Shown: positions 28,325 to 38,001, numbered from the stretch's first letter. The stretch is 64,000 nucleotides of DNA from Oceanobacillus chungangensis (GCF_003369565.1 NZ_PIOD01000006.1:124001-188000); one strand, 5' to 3'. Made by a program: numbers and translations. The notes: generated by a model not told the origin, from the letters alone.

Positions 28325-29137
28325 TTAGTTTTTAACTTCTAAGCCATATTTCGTATATGCACCGTGCATGACTGAGCCAACGTATTGGTTAAGCTCGAAA
28401 CCGTGTTTGATTGCTGCGGTTACAAATGATTTTGCAGCAATGACAGATTCTTTAGCAGATTTTCCTTGTGCTAAATTAGCTGTAATAGCAGCTGCAAAGG
28501 TACATCCTGCACCGTGATTATAGGTTGAATCGATTTTATCTTCTTCTAAAAGCGTGAACGCTTCGCCATCATAGAATAAATCAATGGCCTTCTCATGGTC
28601 TAACGCTCTTCCACCTTTGATTACAACGTTTTTAGCACCAAGCGCATGAATCTTTACTGCTGCTTCTTTCATTCCTCCAATCGTTTTGATTGGGCCTGTC
28701 CCAGCTAATTGACCTGCTTCAAATAAGTTAGGTGTTGTTACGAGTGAACGAGGAAGGAGTAATTCCCGCATTGCATCGGTATTTTCTGGTTGAAGCACCT
28801 CGTCTTCCCCTTTACAAACCATCACAGGGTCAAGTACATATTGATATAATTTATATTCATCTATTTTACGTGCTGCAAGCTCGATAATTGGAACAGTTCC
28901 TAGCATACCTGATTTTGCTGCATCTACGCCAACAGAAAGAATTGTATCTAATTGCTTTTCAACTAAATCCGTATCAATTGGTGTAACATGATGATGCCAA
29001 CCTTCTGGATTCATTGTTACAATACAAGTTAAGGCGGTCATACCATATACATCATGCTCTTGAAATGTTTTCAAATCCGCTGCTTGTCCAGCGCCGCCAC
29101 TAGAATCTGAGCCAGCAATTGTAAGTGTTTTTTTCAT
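28325..29137 (-). CDS. pdxK: Pyridoxal/pyridoxine kinase of the ThiD-like Bacillus type
   Basis: A 270-residue ribokinase-fold kinase that matches Bacillus PdxK, a ThiD-like enzyme that phosphorylates B6 vitamers. It starts TLTIAGSDSSGGAG, has YGMTALTCIV, the conserved VLDPVMVCKG, and the active-site anion hole with catalytic Asp in NHGAGCTFAAAITA. Length and the C-terminal QYVGSVMHGAYTK agree with PdxK rather than true ThiD, though an HMP-phosphate kinase role cannot be excluded. AGGGGG precedes ATG. It is monocistronic with its own terminator. Confidence 0.9.
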   Translation of the reverse strand: MKKTLTIAGSDSSGGAGQAADLKTFQEHDVYGMTALTCIVTMNPEGWHHHVTPIDTDLVEKQLDTILSVGVDAAKSGMLGTVPIIELAARKIDEYKLYQYVLDPVMVCKGEDEVLQPENTDAMRELLLPRSLVTTPNLFEAGQLAGTGPIKTIGGMKEAAVKIHALGAKNVVIKGGRALDHEKAIDLFYDGEAFTLLEEDKIDSTYNHGAGCTFAAAITANLAQGKSAKESVIAAKSFVTAAIKHGFELNQYVGSVMHGAYTKYGLEVKN

Positions 29138-29330
29138 TGTTGTTATCCCCCTAATTATTCCTATATATAGATAGATACAACCTTATAGAATAGGAATTAC
29201 TTTATAATGCCTTTATTTTCTAATAATAAAACTATAAACCTTTTGGATAAAAGTGTAAAGAATAGGGGTATTTCTTTAATTGTTAAGAAAGTATAAAAAC
29301 TTTTTTATTTCAATTCCTGTGACAGGAGAA

Positions 29331-29395
29331 GCCGCGTCCAGCTCCAGCGCCCGTGCTCCTAGAGAGATTTCCTTCCCCTTTGTACGTCACTAAAC
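29331..29395 (+). repeat. Extragenic repeat family A, copy 1 (deleted form)
   Basis: Has the family start GCGTCCAGCTCCAGCGCCCG and the late part TGTACGTCACTAAAC but lacks the interior and the GCGCTTGCGCTTTT end. It lies just downstream of the second C45 hydrolase gene. Confidence 0.7.
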
Positions 29396-29409
29396 TATCT
29401 TTAAGCTTT

Positions 29410-30456
29410 CTATACAACTTCTTCATTTACAAAGGCTGCAGTGGAATCAAGTTCTCCTTTGATTTGTTTCACTTGGAGCTTTTCACCATTTAACCATTTA
29501 TTAAAATCAAAAATAAATGGTAAACGATTGCCCCCTAAAGCAAACCAAGCTTTCATCTCTCTAGGTAGATAGGAAGCGGTATGAATTGTACCTGCCCATG
29601 CACCATATTTACTTGAAAACACTTGCTTATCAATATTGTTCATCATTTGGTAAGCCGCATAAGGATCTTCAACTGTATGTTGCTGTTTATTCATTGCTTC
29701 TCGTCGCTCAATCGATTCATCCATACGATATCGATTTTCATCTAGTAATTGTTCGAAATGGTTGGTACAAATGTTACCGTTAAATGCTGTCACCTTTCGT
29801 GGTGACGCTTCAACAATCATCGATTTTCCATTTTTATCAAGGAGAACATAGCTAAATGTATGGCGATGCGGAATCTCTTTAAGCAGATCAATTGCTTCCT
29901 CTACATTTGCGCAGGTTTCTAAAATTATTCGACCAATCATATTGCAGATAAAACCATTACTGGAATTTAATCGGTTGACGAAATTGTAACCCATAGTCAA
30001 TCCTTTCTCATTCATGCCATCGGTTCTTCCTGTAATTTGCATCGTCGGACCAATTATTGCATAGCCTTGATCTGTTGGTTGATAAAGCGCATACCGTCCT
30101 TCATAAGTAATCGGTGCATTGTCATAGTTTCGAATCAAATAATCTTCACTAGTAAAAATGGAACAACCGCTTTTGCCGTATTCCAAATAATATCCGCCAA
30201 ACTCACGAATCGTATCCTCCAGGCTTAACTGTAGGGCATCACCAAGTCCATAAAGCTCGTCCATGATCCCCGGTGCGAATCTTAATATTTCTCGTCTTAC
30301 TTCATCAATATTTATTAAGTAATGACGCCATCTACCATCCTTTTGTTTTTTTCGGTTTGATAATAGAAGCGAATCCTTGAGTGCTTCTCCTTGCATATAT
30401 CCAAAATCATAATGATTCCCTCGATATTGAATAATGTCACTATATACCTGTTTCAA
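29410..30456 (-). CDS. C45-family (acyltransferase-like NTN) hydrolase, paralogue 2
   Basis: A 348-residue paralogue of the protein at 11898-12950. Shared features are QVYSDIIQYRGNHYDFGYMQ at the N-terminus, the likely nucleophile Cys98 in YGKSGCSIFTSEDYLIRNYD, TGRTDGMNEKGLTMGYN, ICTNHFEQL and GTIHTASYLPREMKAWFALG. The start is TTG with GAGGGATAA upstream. No signal peptide is seen. Two copies 16 kb apart suggest different acyl-amide substrates, which the sequence does not name. It is divergent from the amidase gene. Confidence 0.85.
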   Translation of the reverse strand: MKQVYSDIIQYRGNHYDFGYMQGEALKDSLLLSNRKKQKDGRWRHYLINIDEVRREILRFAPGIMDELYGLGDALQLSLEDTIREFGGYYLEYGKSGCSIFTSEDYLIRNYDNAPITYEGRYALYQPTDQGYAIIGPTMQITGRTDGMNEKGLTMGYNFVNRLNSSNGFICNMIGRIILETCANVEEAIDLLKEIPHRHTFSYVLLDKNGKSMIVEASPRKVTAFNGNICTNHFEQLLDENRYRMDESIERREAMNKQQHTVEDPYAAYQMMNNIDKQVFSSKYGAWAGTIHTASYLPREMKAWFALGGNRLPFIFDFNKWLNGEKLQVKQIKGELDSTAAFVNEEVV

Positions 30457-30643
30457 TAGTTATCCCTCATCATTTCTGTGATTAAGCTAAGTGTACTTTA
30501 TGCAAATGCGAAAGAAAATAAAAATGCCTACGCATTTAGATATATTACCCCAGTTTAAAGGGAAAATCATGTTGGAAATAGAATATCTTTTAGAGGAAGT
30601 ATAATTAACGGAAAAAATAAATTCTTATCAAGGGGAAATAGCG

Positions 30644-32101
30644 ATGAAAAATCTAAATCCAGAACCTGATTGGCTTTTAGAGATAACGATTGATGAGCTT
30701 CAGGAAAAGTTGACAAAATTGGAGATAACTTCTGAAGAGGTTGTGAGGCTTTACTTATACAGAATTGCAAATTACGATAAATCTGGACCTTCGATAAATT
30801 CCATCATAGAAATAAATCCGGAAGCAATTCATATTGCGAGTGCGCTGGATTATGAACGAAAAACCAAAGGGAGTAGGGGGATTCTACACGGTATTCCCAT
30901 TTTAATTAAAGATAATATTGATACTGCTGATAAAATGCACACAAGTTCAGGTTCCGTAGTCTTAGCAGATTCCTATGCGAGTTCAGATGCACATATAGTA
31001 GGAAAATTACGGGAAGCAGGGGCAATTATCCTAGGGAAAACGAATTTAACAGAATGGGCACACTTTACTGCAGAAAACATGCCACCAGGATATAGTTCGC
31101 GAGGAGGAAGGACGTTAAATCCATACAGTGCACAATTTTCAGTCGGTGGGTCTAGCTCTGGATCAGGGGCCGCGATTGCTGCAAATTTCGCTGTCGTTTC
31201 CGTTGGTACAGAAACATCGGGCTCTATTCTAAGTCCAGCTAGCCAGAATGGCATTGTTGGCATTAAACCTACACTGGGCTTAGTAAGTCGCAGTGGCATC
31301 ATTCCCATTTCCCATAATCAGGATACAGCAGGACCAATGGCGAGAACTGTTAGGGATGCAGCAATCTTACTGAATGTATTAATGAGTGTGGATTTGAATG
31401 ATCCTATAACATGTAGCAATTCTATAAGTAAGACGGATTTTACGACATTTCTAAATAATGATGGATTACAAGGTAAGCGAATAGGAGTTGCACGTAAGCC
31501 ATTCTTTACAAAATTAAGTAAAGAAAAGATTTCAGTTTTGGATCAAGCAATTGTGGATGTACGACAATTGGGGGCGGAAGTAATTGATCCAATCGAGATC
31601 CCATCCTCTGAAAAGATTGAGGACATTAATGTTATGCTCCATGATTTCAAAATTGGTATAAATGCATATTTGAAAACAATTGATCCTTCACTTGGTATTG
31701 GGAGCTTAAAAGATGTGATTGCTAAAAATGCAGCAATAGGTGATACAGCATTAAAATATGGACAAAGCACTTTGTTGCTAGCGGAAGAAACAAGTGGTAC
31801 ATTAACAGAACCATTGTACCTACAAAGTTTATTAAATGACACAATTTACTCAAGGGAAAAAGGAATTGACGCAGTAATGAAACAACATTCATTAGATGCG
31901 ATTGTATTTCCAGATTATAAAGGCGCCTTACTGACTGCCAAGGCAGGATATCCATCAATTAATGTCCCTGCTGGGTTTACTGCCGAGGGTGAACCTGTGG
32001 GAATAACATTTACTGCAAAAGCATACCAGGAACCAACACTATTGGAGATTGCATATTCCTATGAACAAGGAACAAAGCACCGAAAGCCACCAGTGTTTTA
32101 A
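30644..32101 (+). CDS. Amidase-signature family amidase
   Basis: A 485-residue amidase-signature enzyme. The Ser-cisSer-Lys triad is complete: Lys89 in ILIKDNID, the serines in FSVGGSSSGSGAAIAAN, and the nucleophile Ser194 in SVGTETSGSILSPAS. GIVGIKPTLGLVSRSGIIPI follows, as in GatA-like and general amidases. It is longer and more divergent than GatA and has no gatC/gatB neighbours, so it is a stand-alone amidase of unknown substrate. AGGGGAAAT precedes ATG. No signal peptide. Confidence 0.9.
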   Translation: MKNLNPEPDWLLEITIDELQEKLTKLEITSEEVVRLYLYRIANYDKSGPSINSIIEINPEAIHIASALDYERKTKGSRGILHGIPILIKDNIDTADKMHTSSGSVVLADSYASSDAHIVGKLREAGAIILGKTNLTEWAHFTAENMPPGYSSRGGRTLNPYSAQFSVGGSSSGSGAAIAANFAVVSVGTETSGSILSPASQNGIVGIKPTLGLVSRSGIIPISHNQDTAGPMARTVRDAAILLNVLMSVDLNDPITCSNSISKTDFTTFLNNDGLQGKRIGVARKPFFTKLSKEKISVLDQAIVDVRQLGAEVIDPIEIPSSEKIEDINVMLHDFKIGINAYLKTIDPSLGIGSLKDVIAKNAAIGDTALKYGQSTLLLAEETSGTLTEPLYLQSLLNDTIYSREKGIDAVMKQHSLDAIVFPDYKGALLTAKAGYPSINVPAGFTAEGEPVGITFTAKAYQEPTLLEIAYSYEQGTKHRKPPVF

Positions 32102-32461
32102 TGCGTACGAAGCAAAAAACTTGATTTAACTTAAATGAAGCAGGAGACAATGATGTCATAGGAAAACTAGAGAATGACAATCGTTTCTATATGAATCCAG
32201 GTGCCAATAGTTGATAAATCCAGATGATACCAATTATTGACCAAATGATGTTTGCGCTCGGATTTCATGATGGGTGATTGAAAAACTAGTTTCATCGTTT
32301 GACTTTAGCGGTTAACACTAGTATTTTATACGAACACCCAAGAATAAAAGTAATCGCGATGCTTTCATTCTGTGAGCCTCTATGCAAAATTTTTAAAGTG
32401 AAAAATGCTAGTCACTCATAGTATTTGGCAAAAACAAAACAAGTTTTAGGAGGAAAAATAG
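32102..32461. other. Intergenic stretch with a possible gene remnant
   Basis: From about 32132 one frame reads a protein-like sequence (DNDVIGKLENDNRFYMNPGA, then two stops, then PIIDQMMFALGFHDG). It has no start and several stops, so it may be a decayed gene. Nothing else is recognisable apart from the promoter region of ydbC. Confidence 0.3.
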
Positions 32462-32677
32462 TTGGCTGAGTTAAAATATGAAATTATTGAAACAGTTGGT
32501 GTTCTATCAGAATCACCAAAGGGATGGACGAAGGAGTTAAACCTTGTGAGTTGGAACGGAAGAGACCCGAAATACGACCTAAGAGATTGGGCACCGAATA
32601 AAGAAAAGATGGGAAAAGGGATAACATTAACAGAGGAAGAATTGAAGAGCTTAAAATCAATTTTAACAACGTTTTAG
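32462..32677 (+). CDS. ydbC: YdbC-family (PC4-like) DNA-binding protein
   Basis: A 71-residue protein that matches Bacillus YdbC: KYEIIETVGVLSESPKGWTK, ELNLVSWNGRDPKYDLRDW, EKMGKGITLTEEE. The family has the fold of the eukaryotic coactivator PC4 and binds single-stranded DNA. The start is TTG with TTAGGAGG 9 bp upstream. A hairpin with CTATCCCCAGCA/TGTTGGGGATAG (32689-32733) follows the stop but has no T-run. Confidence 0.9.
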   Translation: MAELKYEIIETVGVLSESPKGWTKELNLVSWNGRDPKYDLRDWAPNKEKMGKGITLTEEELKSLKSILTTF

Positions 32678-32799
32678 ATGTGAAATTTCTATCCCCAGCA
32701 CATGTGAATGAAAATGCTATCTGTTGGGGATAGCTTCAAGTATCATGATGTACCAACCTAAAATTTTTAACATTTTCTATAAAAAAATACAAAAAGGTA

Positions 32800-32828
32800 T
32801 TGTATTCGTGAAAAATATGTGATATTAT
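32800..32828 (+). promoter_or_regulatory. Promoter of tRNA-Lys
   Basis: TTGTAT (32800-32805), a 17-bp spacer and TATTAT (32823-32828), ending 21 bp before the tRNA. Good sigma-A type match. Confidence 0.65.
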
Positions 32829-32849
32829 ATTCTAGTCGAACCAATACAT

Positions 32850-32922
<73 letters not shown>

Positions 32923-32930
32923 TCATTTAA

Positions 32931-32969
32931 ATGCCAAGATAAGTTTAATTGCTTATCTTGGCATTTTTT
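32931..32969 (+). terminator. Terminator of tRNA-Lys
   Basis: ATGCCAAGATAAG pairs with CTTATCTTGGCAT across an 8-base loop, followed by TTTTT. Confidence 0.9.
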
Positions 32970-33360
32970 GCTTAGGAAACTATACAATTTGGTTGCTGTG
33001 GATAACTAAATTTCTGAGAATAGCCACGTCCAGCTCCAGCGCCCGTGCTCCTAGCGCGACTTCCCTCACTTCATAACAATCTAAAGAAGACTTGCCGATT
33101 GGTTACACATGAGGTGGTGAAAGTTAACATCGATTCCTGATGTTAGGCGACTAAAAGCAGGCTTTGCCAACTTCGGCATACCCCAGAGTGAAGGGGCATG
33201 TTTCCTTTATCTCAAAAGGAAGGGAGAAGTTCGACTAAGGTCGCCACTTCCTGGGACTGCGATTACTCGCCCCATCGAAAACCATTATGGCAACGTCGAA
33301 CCACCCCGCGTCCTGTGGGGCGCAGTCCGTACGTCACTAAACGGGCGCTTGCGCTTTGGT
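32970..33360 (+). repeat. Extragenic repeat family A, copy 2 (long form)
   Basis: The fullest copy. It starts GCTTAGGAAACTATAC, continues with GCTGTGGATAACT and CCACGTCCAGCTCCAGCGCC, holds a middle part with CGGCATACCCC and GGGGCATGTTTCC, and ends ACGGGCGCTTGCGCTTTG. GCGCCCGT near the start and ACGGGCGC near the end are inverted, so the ends can pair. It follows the tRNA-Lys terminator directly. An ORF that crosses it (33198-33437) is not a gene. Confidence 0.8.
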
Positions 33361-33509
33361 TCATATCTATAATTAAATCACATTTCACTGTATCCATCTC
33401 ACAATATTGCAGACTCCCTCGTTTATTACTAGAATGATAGATAAGTGAAAATGATAAAGGTTCTTTGCGCTAATAAAACAAGTAAATTAAAAATCAGTAG
33501 GAGGAAACT

Positions 33510-33902
33510 ATGAGAGATTTTGTCATGCTTATGGCTGAAATTGTAAATGATATTCACGACATATTAACAGATCTGTTTGGTCTGCATATGACAGATAAAG
33601 AGCTTCATTTCTGGATTATCGGAATTGTTGGTATGGCTACTTTCTTTGTTGTTTATTTTTTCTTTAAACTCATTGAAAAAATGAAATGGAGTGTGGCGAT
33701 TTACTCGTTCATTTATACATTAACAGGAATGATTGTTCTCGTGTTTGCGATTGAACTGCAGCAAGCAATTACAAATCGAGGAAATATGGAATTTGCGGAC
33801 GCCGTAGAAGGGTTGAGGGGGTTTCTAGTCTTATTTATTATCTATGCCCTCCTTGCGCTAGCGATATATACAATTAAAATATTTATCAGCAAGAAAAAGT
33901 AA
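33510..33902 (+). CDS. Small membrane protein of unknown function
   Basis: A 130-residue protein with three likely membrane helices, near residues 33-53 (WIIGIVGMATFFVVYFFFKL), 60-80 (VAIYSFIYTLTGMIVLVFAI) and 102-125. A basic tail ends in KIFISKKK. AGGAGG precedes ATG. I do not recognise the family. It stands alone and has its own terminator. Confidence 0.75.
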   Translation: MRDFVMLMAEIVNDIHDILTDLFGLHMTDKELHFWIIGIVGMATFFVVYFFFKLIEKMKWSVAIYSFIYTLTGMIVLVFAIELQQAITNRGNMEFADAVEGLRGFLVLFIIYALLALAIYTIKIFISKKK

Positions 33903-33940
33903 AAATGCAGTGAAACATGCTGCTTTTTTACTTTTTTGGG
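33899..33940 (+). terminator. Terminator after the small membrane protein gene
   Basis: AGTAAAAATGCAG folds back on GCTGCTTTTTTACT, with a small internal mismatch, followed by TTTTTT. The stop codon TAA is within the left arm. Confidence 0.75.
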
Positions 33941-33982
33941 GTATTACTATAAGGGTAACCAAATAATGTTAGTGGTGGAATA

Positions 33983-34141
33983 GTGAGTCAAAGGAAACCC
34001 AAAAATAATGTCATGCTAATCATTTCTATTATACTTGGTAACGCATTGATTTATATGGACAAAAATATGATATCCACAGCAATCATTCCAATCGTAGCAG
34101 GTAAGAAAATCTTTCCTTTTTCCATGCATGTAACAAGATAA
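33983..34141 (+). pseudogene. Truncated MFS transporter gene (N-terminal fragment)
   Basis: A GTG start with a weak GGTGG site encodes 52 residues: VSQRKPKNNVMLIISIILGN, then ALIYMDKNMISTAIIPIV. This is the first membrane helix of a major facilitator protein, including the MDKNMIS motif common at the end of TM1. It then loses the family sequence and stops exactly where family A repeat copy 3 begins. The rest of the transporter is missing, so insertion or deletion at the repeat destroyed it. Confidence 0.7.
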
Positions 34142-34318
34142 GTCGCGTCCAGCTCCATCGCTAGTCGTGCGTTAGACCTTACTCATTTTCAATTTAGTCA
34201 GCTGCTCCCCCCTCGTTTTACCCTTAGCCCCTTAGCGGCGTTGTTCGACTAAGAATCGCCACATCTTGGACCCTGATTCCTTATCCAAAATATATTGCAA
34301 AGTCGAACCCCCTATATA
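34141..34318 (+). repeat. Extragenic repeat family A, copy 3 (diverged)
   Basis: Begins GTCGCGTCCAGCTCC and later has GTTCGACTAAGAATCGCCAC, which matches the middle of copy 2 (GTTCGACTAAGGTCGCCACT). The rest has drifted and the GCGCTTGCGCTTTT end is lost. It borders the truncated MFS gene. Positions 34319-34490 show nothing else. Confidence 0.6.
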
Positions 34319-34496
34319 CTTGAAGTAGAAATGTATTCTTTCTGCTAGCGATGTTTCTCTGGAAAGTTTACCTTACCCTATATGCTAAAGAGTCTGTACA
34401 TAGTTAAACAGGCTATGGCAAACGGAGTAGCTATTATGACAATATTGTTAACTTGGATGTATATGTTTTACTTAAGGAACTACCATCATATATACT

Positions 34497-34516
34497 TATG
34501 TGAAAGAATTCACTAT
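34497..34516. promoter_or_regulatory. Rex-like operator before cydDC
   Basis: TATGTGAAAGAATTCACTAT contains GTGAA-N4-TTCAC, the perfect core of the Rex site TTGTGAA-N4-TTCACAA. It is 27 bp before the cydD start. Rex represses respiration genes when NADH is low; here it would couple cydDC to cydAB. Confidence 0.65.
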
Positions 34517-34543
34517 TAAAGATTTTTCTGGAGGTCTTAATTA

Positions 34544-36271
34544 ATGGCAGGACTTATGGCGATGGCGAAAGAGCAGAAAATGAAGATGATTCTAATCGCT
34601 ATTTCAGCTATGTTATCTGGTGTGGCAATTATTGGACAAGGTTATTTATTTGTCCTGATCGTCGACCGAATTTTTTTGAAAGGTGATTCCTTTACGGAGA
34701 TTATTCCGTATTTGCTTTGGTTAATCGTTGCTCTATTTGCTAGAACTTTATTTAGTTATCTTAGCGGGAGAACGGGGATAAAGATGGCCACAAAAGTAAA
34801 AAGAGACCTGCGAAGCGCACTTTTAAATAAATTTTCTAGAAACCCGATGCAAGCATCACTTCAAGGACAATCGGGTCAAAAAGTAAGTGTCATGATGGAT
34901 ACGGTTGATGAGATTGATAGTTATTTCAGTAATTACATCCCACAAGTAATTCAATCGACAATCATTCCAATTATGCTCCTCGTTGTTATCTTTATGGAGC
35001 ATGCTGCAACGGGATTTGTCATTATTATTACTGCACCATTTATTCCGATATTTATGATGATTATCGGGTTTAATACAAAGGATAAAGCGGAGGAGCAATT
35101 GGACAAAATGGCGGCTTTCTCTGGAAAGTTCCTTGATACGCTTCAAGGATTAACAACGCTTAAATTATTCGGTCGCTCAGCAGAACAAAAGGAAGAAATA
35201 AGAAAAAGCAGCCTGGATTTCCGCGATGCAACAATGGTTGTGCTGAAAACGGCTTTCTCGAATTCATTAGCACTTGAATTTATTTCTATGCTAAGTATCG
35301 GCCTAGTTGCGTTAGAAGTTGCAATACGGCTGATTATTTTTCAAGATATTACATTCTTTACTGGATTCTTAATGCTCGTACTAGCACCAGAATTTTTTAC
35401 TAAATTAAAAGATCTAGGTAGTGCATTTCATACTGGACGTGGAAGTATGGGGGCAGCTAAAAAACTGGAGGGCGAGCTTGAAGAAACAGCGGATGCTGTA
35501 GTTTTTGGTGAGGAAAGCTTGAGTAAGGATGGACCACCATTAATTGAATTACAAGCTGTGATGTTTGATTACGGTGACGATGCTTTTGTATTGAAAAATA
35601 TTAATGCTACGATTCGACCAAATGAAGAGATTGCAATTGTCGGTAAAACAGGTGCAGGGAAATCAACACTCTTACATGTAATAGCAGGACTTGTTTCACT
35701 CTCAGATGGGGAAATAAAGATTAACGGCAAGAAACGATCAACCTATCGAGGGAAGGATTGGTTTGATCAGCTCAGCTACATTTCACAAGACCCATATTTG
35801 TTCTCAGGAACGATTGCAGAGAATATTGCAATTGGTAGAAATAACGATGCATCGCAAAAGGAAATTGAACAAGCAGCGGACAAAGCGGGACTTATGGAAC
35901 TTATTCGTTCACTTGAGCAAGGTTTTGATACACCGATTGGTGAAGCGGGACGTGGACTATCAGGTGGGGAAAAACAGCGAGTAGCCATTGCTAGAGCATT
36001 CCTAAAACGTCCATCAATCATTCTTTTTGATGAACCAACGACAGGACTCGATTTACAAACAGAACGAATTTTACAAACCTCAATTAAGGAGCTTGCCAAA
36101 AATTCGACAGTAATTACAGTTGCTCATCGACTTCACACAATACAAAATGCGGATCAGATATTATTCCTAGAGAATGGCGAACTTCTATCAACTGGTACAC
36201 ATAATGAATTATTACAATCGGTGTTAGCATATCGCGAAATGGTTACGGTTCAGCGAGGAGGTGCGGTATAG
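34544..36271 (+). CDS. cydD: Thiol reductant ABC exporter subunit CydD
   Basis: A 575-residue ABC half-transporter: six TM helices in residues 1-300, then an ATPase domain. Walker A is IVGKTGAGKSTLLH, signature LSGGEKQRVAIARAF, Walker B ILFDEPTTGLD, H-loop TVAHRLHT. With CydC it exports glutathione/cysteine-type thiols and is needed for cytochrome bd assembly. GGAGG lies 10 bp before ATG. The stop overlaps the cydC start by one base. Confidence 0.92.
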   Translation: MAGLMAMAKEQKMKMILIAISAMLSGVAIIGQGYLFVLIVDRIFLKGDSFTEIIPYLLWLIVALFARTLFSYLSGRTGIKMATKVKRDLRSALLNKFSRNPMQASLQGQSGQKVSVMMDTVDEIDSYFSNYIPQVIQSTIIPIMLLVVIFMEHAATGFVIIITAPFIPIFMMIIGFNTKDKAEEQLDKMAAFSGKFLDTLQGLTTLKLFGRSAEQKEEIRKSSLDFRDATMVVLKTAFSNSLALEFISMLSIGLVALEVAIRLIIFQDITFFTGFLMLVLAPEFFTKLKDLGSAFHTGRGSMGAAKKLEGELEETADAVVFGEESLSKDGPPLIELQAVMFDYGDDAFVLKNINATIRPNEEIAIVGKTGAGKSTLLHVIAGLVSLSDGEIKINGKKRSTYRGKDWFDQLSYISQDPYLFSGTIAENIAIGRNNDASQKEIEQAADKAGLMELIRSLEQGFDTPIGEAGRGLSGGEKQRVAIARAFLKRPSIILFDEPTTGLDLQTERILQTSIKELAKNSTVITVAHRLHTIQNADQILFLENGELLSTGTHNELLQSVLAYREMVTVQRGGAV

Positions 36272-37995
36272 TGAAGGACTTAAAAATGGTCATCAACGTA
36301 TTGTTAGTAGAAAAGAAAGATATCATCCTCTCGATTATTTGTGGTTTTATTGCAGGAATAACTGCGGTAGCTTTGTTTTCAGCGAGTGGATATTTAATCT
36401 CCAAGGCGGCACTTGCTCCACCAATTTATACGTTGATGATTCTAGTTGCCTCTGTAAAGATGCTCGGAATCATTTCAGCATTAAGCAGGTATGGGGAAAG
36501 GTATTATTCACATCGCGGTACATTTACAATGCTAAGTAATTTACGTGTTTCATTTTATGAAAAAATTGAACCATTAGCACCCGGGATTTTCGGTAAATAT
36601 CGAAGTGGAGACTTACTTGCTAGAATTGTCGGCGATGTAGAGGCATTACAAAACTTCTTTTTACGAGTTTTTTACCCACCAATTGTTTTATTATTGATCT
36701 TTTTTTGTACGATCTTTTTTACCTCGTTCTTTTCATTTGAAGTTGCGCTCATTTTATTTGTTGGTTACCTATTGACGACAGTACTTGTCCCCTCATATTT
36801 CGCCTTAAGACAACGTAAGATTGACAGGAGAGTGAGAGGAAGTCGTGCAGAGCTATCAACTGAGGTTACCGAATTTCTATATGGTTTTCGTGACTTGAAA
36901 ATTTATCAGCAGTTAGAAGGAAAACAGAAGCAACTAAGTAAATCATCAGCAGTTTATATGCAGGAGCAAGAACAGGAAAGTGTGCATAATTTATTCAGTC
37001 AAGCAACCAATACATTTTTATCTTTAATGGTTACAGTTTGTGTGCTTGCTATTGGTGCTTATTTAGTAGTAAAAGGTGAACTGGACGGTATTTACTTGGC
37101 GATGCTAGTGATGGTCTCACTTACCGTATTTGAAAATACAACACCGATGGCAATTTTTCCAAGTCATTTGCAGGATAGTAAACTAGCAGCATCAAGACTT
37201 GTCTCTGTCGTTCGTAACGAATCAGCAGCCATTAAAATGAAGAAACAGGAAAATTTCCAAACGGATCTTTCACCAAAAATAGAAGTAAAGAACGTCCGAT
37301 TTACGTATCCGAATGAGTCACGACTAACACTGGAGAATGTATCTATAAACCTTGAGTCAGGTACGAAAACAGCGATTGTTGGTCCAAGTGGCTCTGGTAA
37401 GTCGACATTGCTACAGTTGATGTTAAATCTCTATTATGTTGATGAAGGGGAGATTCTATTAAATAATACCCCAATCAATGATTTGCTAAAGGAAAGCATC
37501 TGGGAAAATACGAATGTTGTGTTACAGACAAATCACTTTTTCTATGGAACTATTCGCGATAATTTAAAGCTTGCAAAGGATGGATTGAATGATTATGATA
37601 TGCAGGAAGCTTTAGCAAAAGTCGACTTAGGTCATTTTAAATTAGATGACTCTGTGCTAGAAAAAGGCGAAAATTTATCTGGCGGTGAGAAGCAGCGTCT
37701 TGCAATTGCAAGAGCAATGCTGAAAAATGCTCCGTTATGGTTGTTAGATGAACCAACCTCCTCTGTAGACGCATTAACAGAAGCTGAAATTTATCAGCAT
37801 ATTTTTGATATTGCGAGCGAGGATACTCTTGTGCTCGTAAGTCATCGATTGACAGGACTAGAGAAGATGGATCAGATTATAGTAATGGATCATGGGAAAA
37901 TTATTGAGACTGGTAATTTCCAATCACTAATGGAAAGTAAAGGTTATTTCTATGAGATGAAAATGATAGAACAGAACGTGTTTCTAGGAGTGTAA
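36271..37995 (+). CDS. cydC: Thiol reductant ABC exporter subunit CydC
   Basis: A 574-residue ABC half-transporter, partner of CydD. The TM part has SASGYLISKAALAPPIYTLM, typical of CydC; the ATPase part has VGPSGSGKSTLLQL, NLSGGEKQRLAIARAM, WLLDEPTSSVD and LVSHRLTGL. It starts with GTG in a TAGTG overlap with cydD, so translation is coupled. A long terminator hairpin follows 6 bp after the stop. It converges on the cydABS operon. Confidence 0.92.
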   Translation: MKDLKMVINVLLVEKKDIILSIICGFIAGITAVALFSASGYLISKAALAPPIYTLMILVASVKMLGIISALSRYGERYYSHRGTFTMLSNLRVSFYEKIEPLAPGIFGKYRSGDLLARIVGDVEALQNFFLRVFYPPIVLLLIFFCTIFFTSFFSFEVALILFVGYLLTTVLVPSYFALRQRKIDRRVRGSRAELSTEVTEFLYGFRDLKIYQQLEGKQKQLSKSSAVYMQEQEQESVHNLFSQATNTFLSLMVTVCVLAIGAYLVVKGELDGIYLAMLVMVSLTVFENTTPMAIFPSHLQDSKLAASRLVSVVRNESAAIKMKKQENFQTDLSPKIEVKNVRFTYPNESRLTLENVSINLESGTKTAIVGPSGSGKSTLLQLMLNLYYVDEGEILLNNTPINDLLKESIWENTNVVLQTNHFFYGTIRDNLKLAKDGLNDYDMQEALAKVDLGHFKLDDSVLEKGENLSGGEKQRLAIARAMLKNAPLWLLDEPTSSVDALTEAEIYQHIFDIASEDTLVLVSHRLTGLEKMDQIIVMDHGKIIETGNFQSLMESKGYFYEMKMIEQNVFLGV

Positions 37996-38001
37996 CGGTA
38001 T

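Noticed and set aside
33198-33437. 79-codon open frame
   Set aside because: It lies almost wholly inside family A repeat copy 2, has no ribosome site and shows no protein family features.
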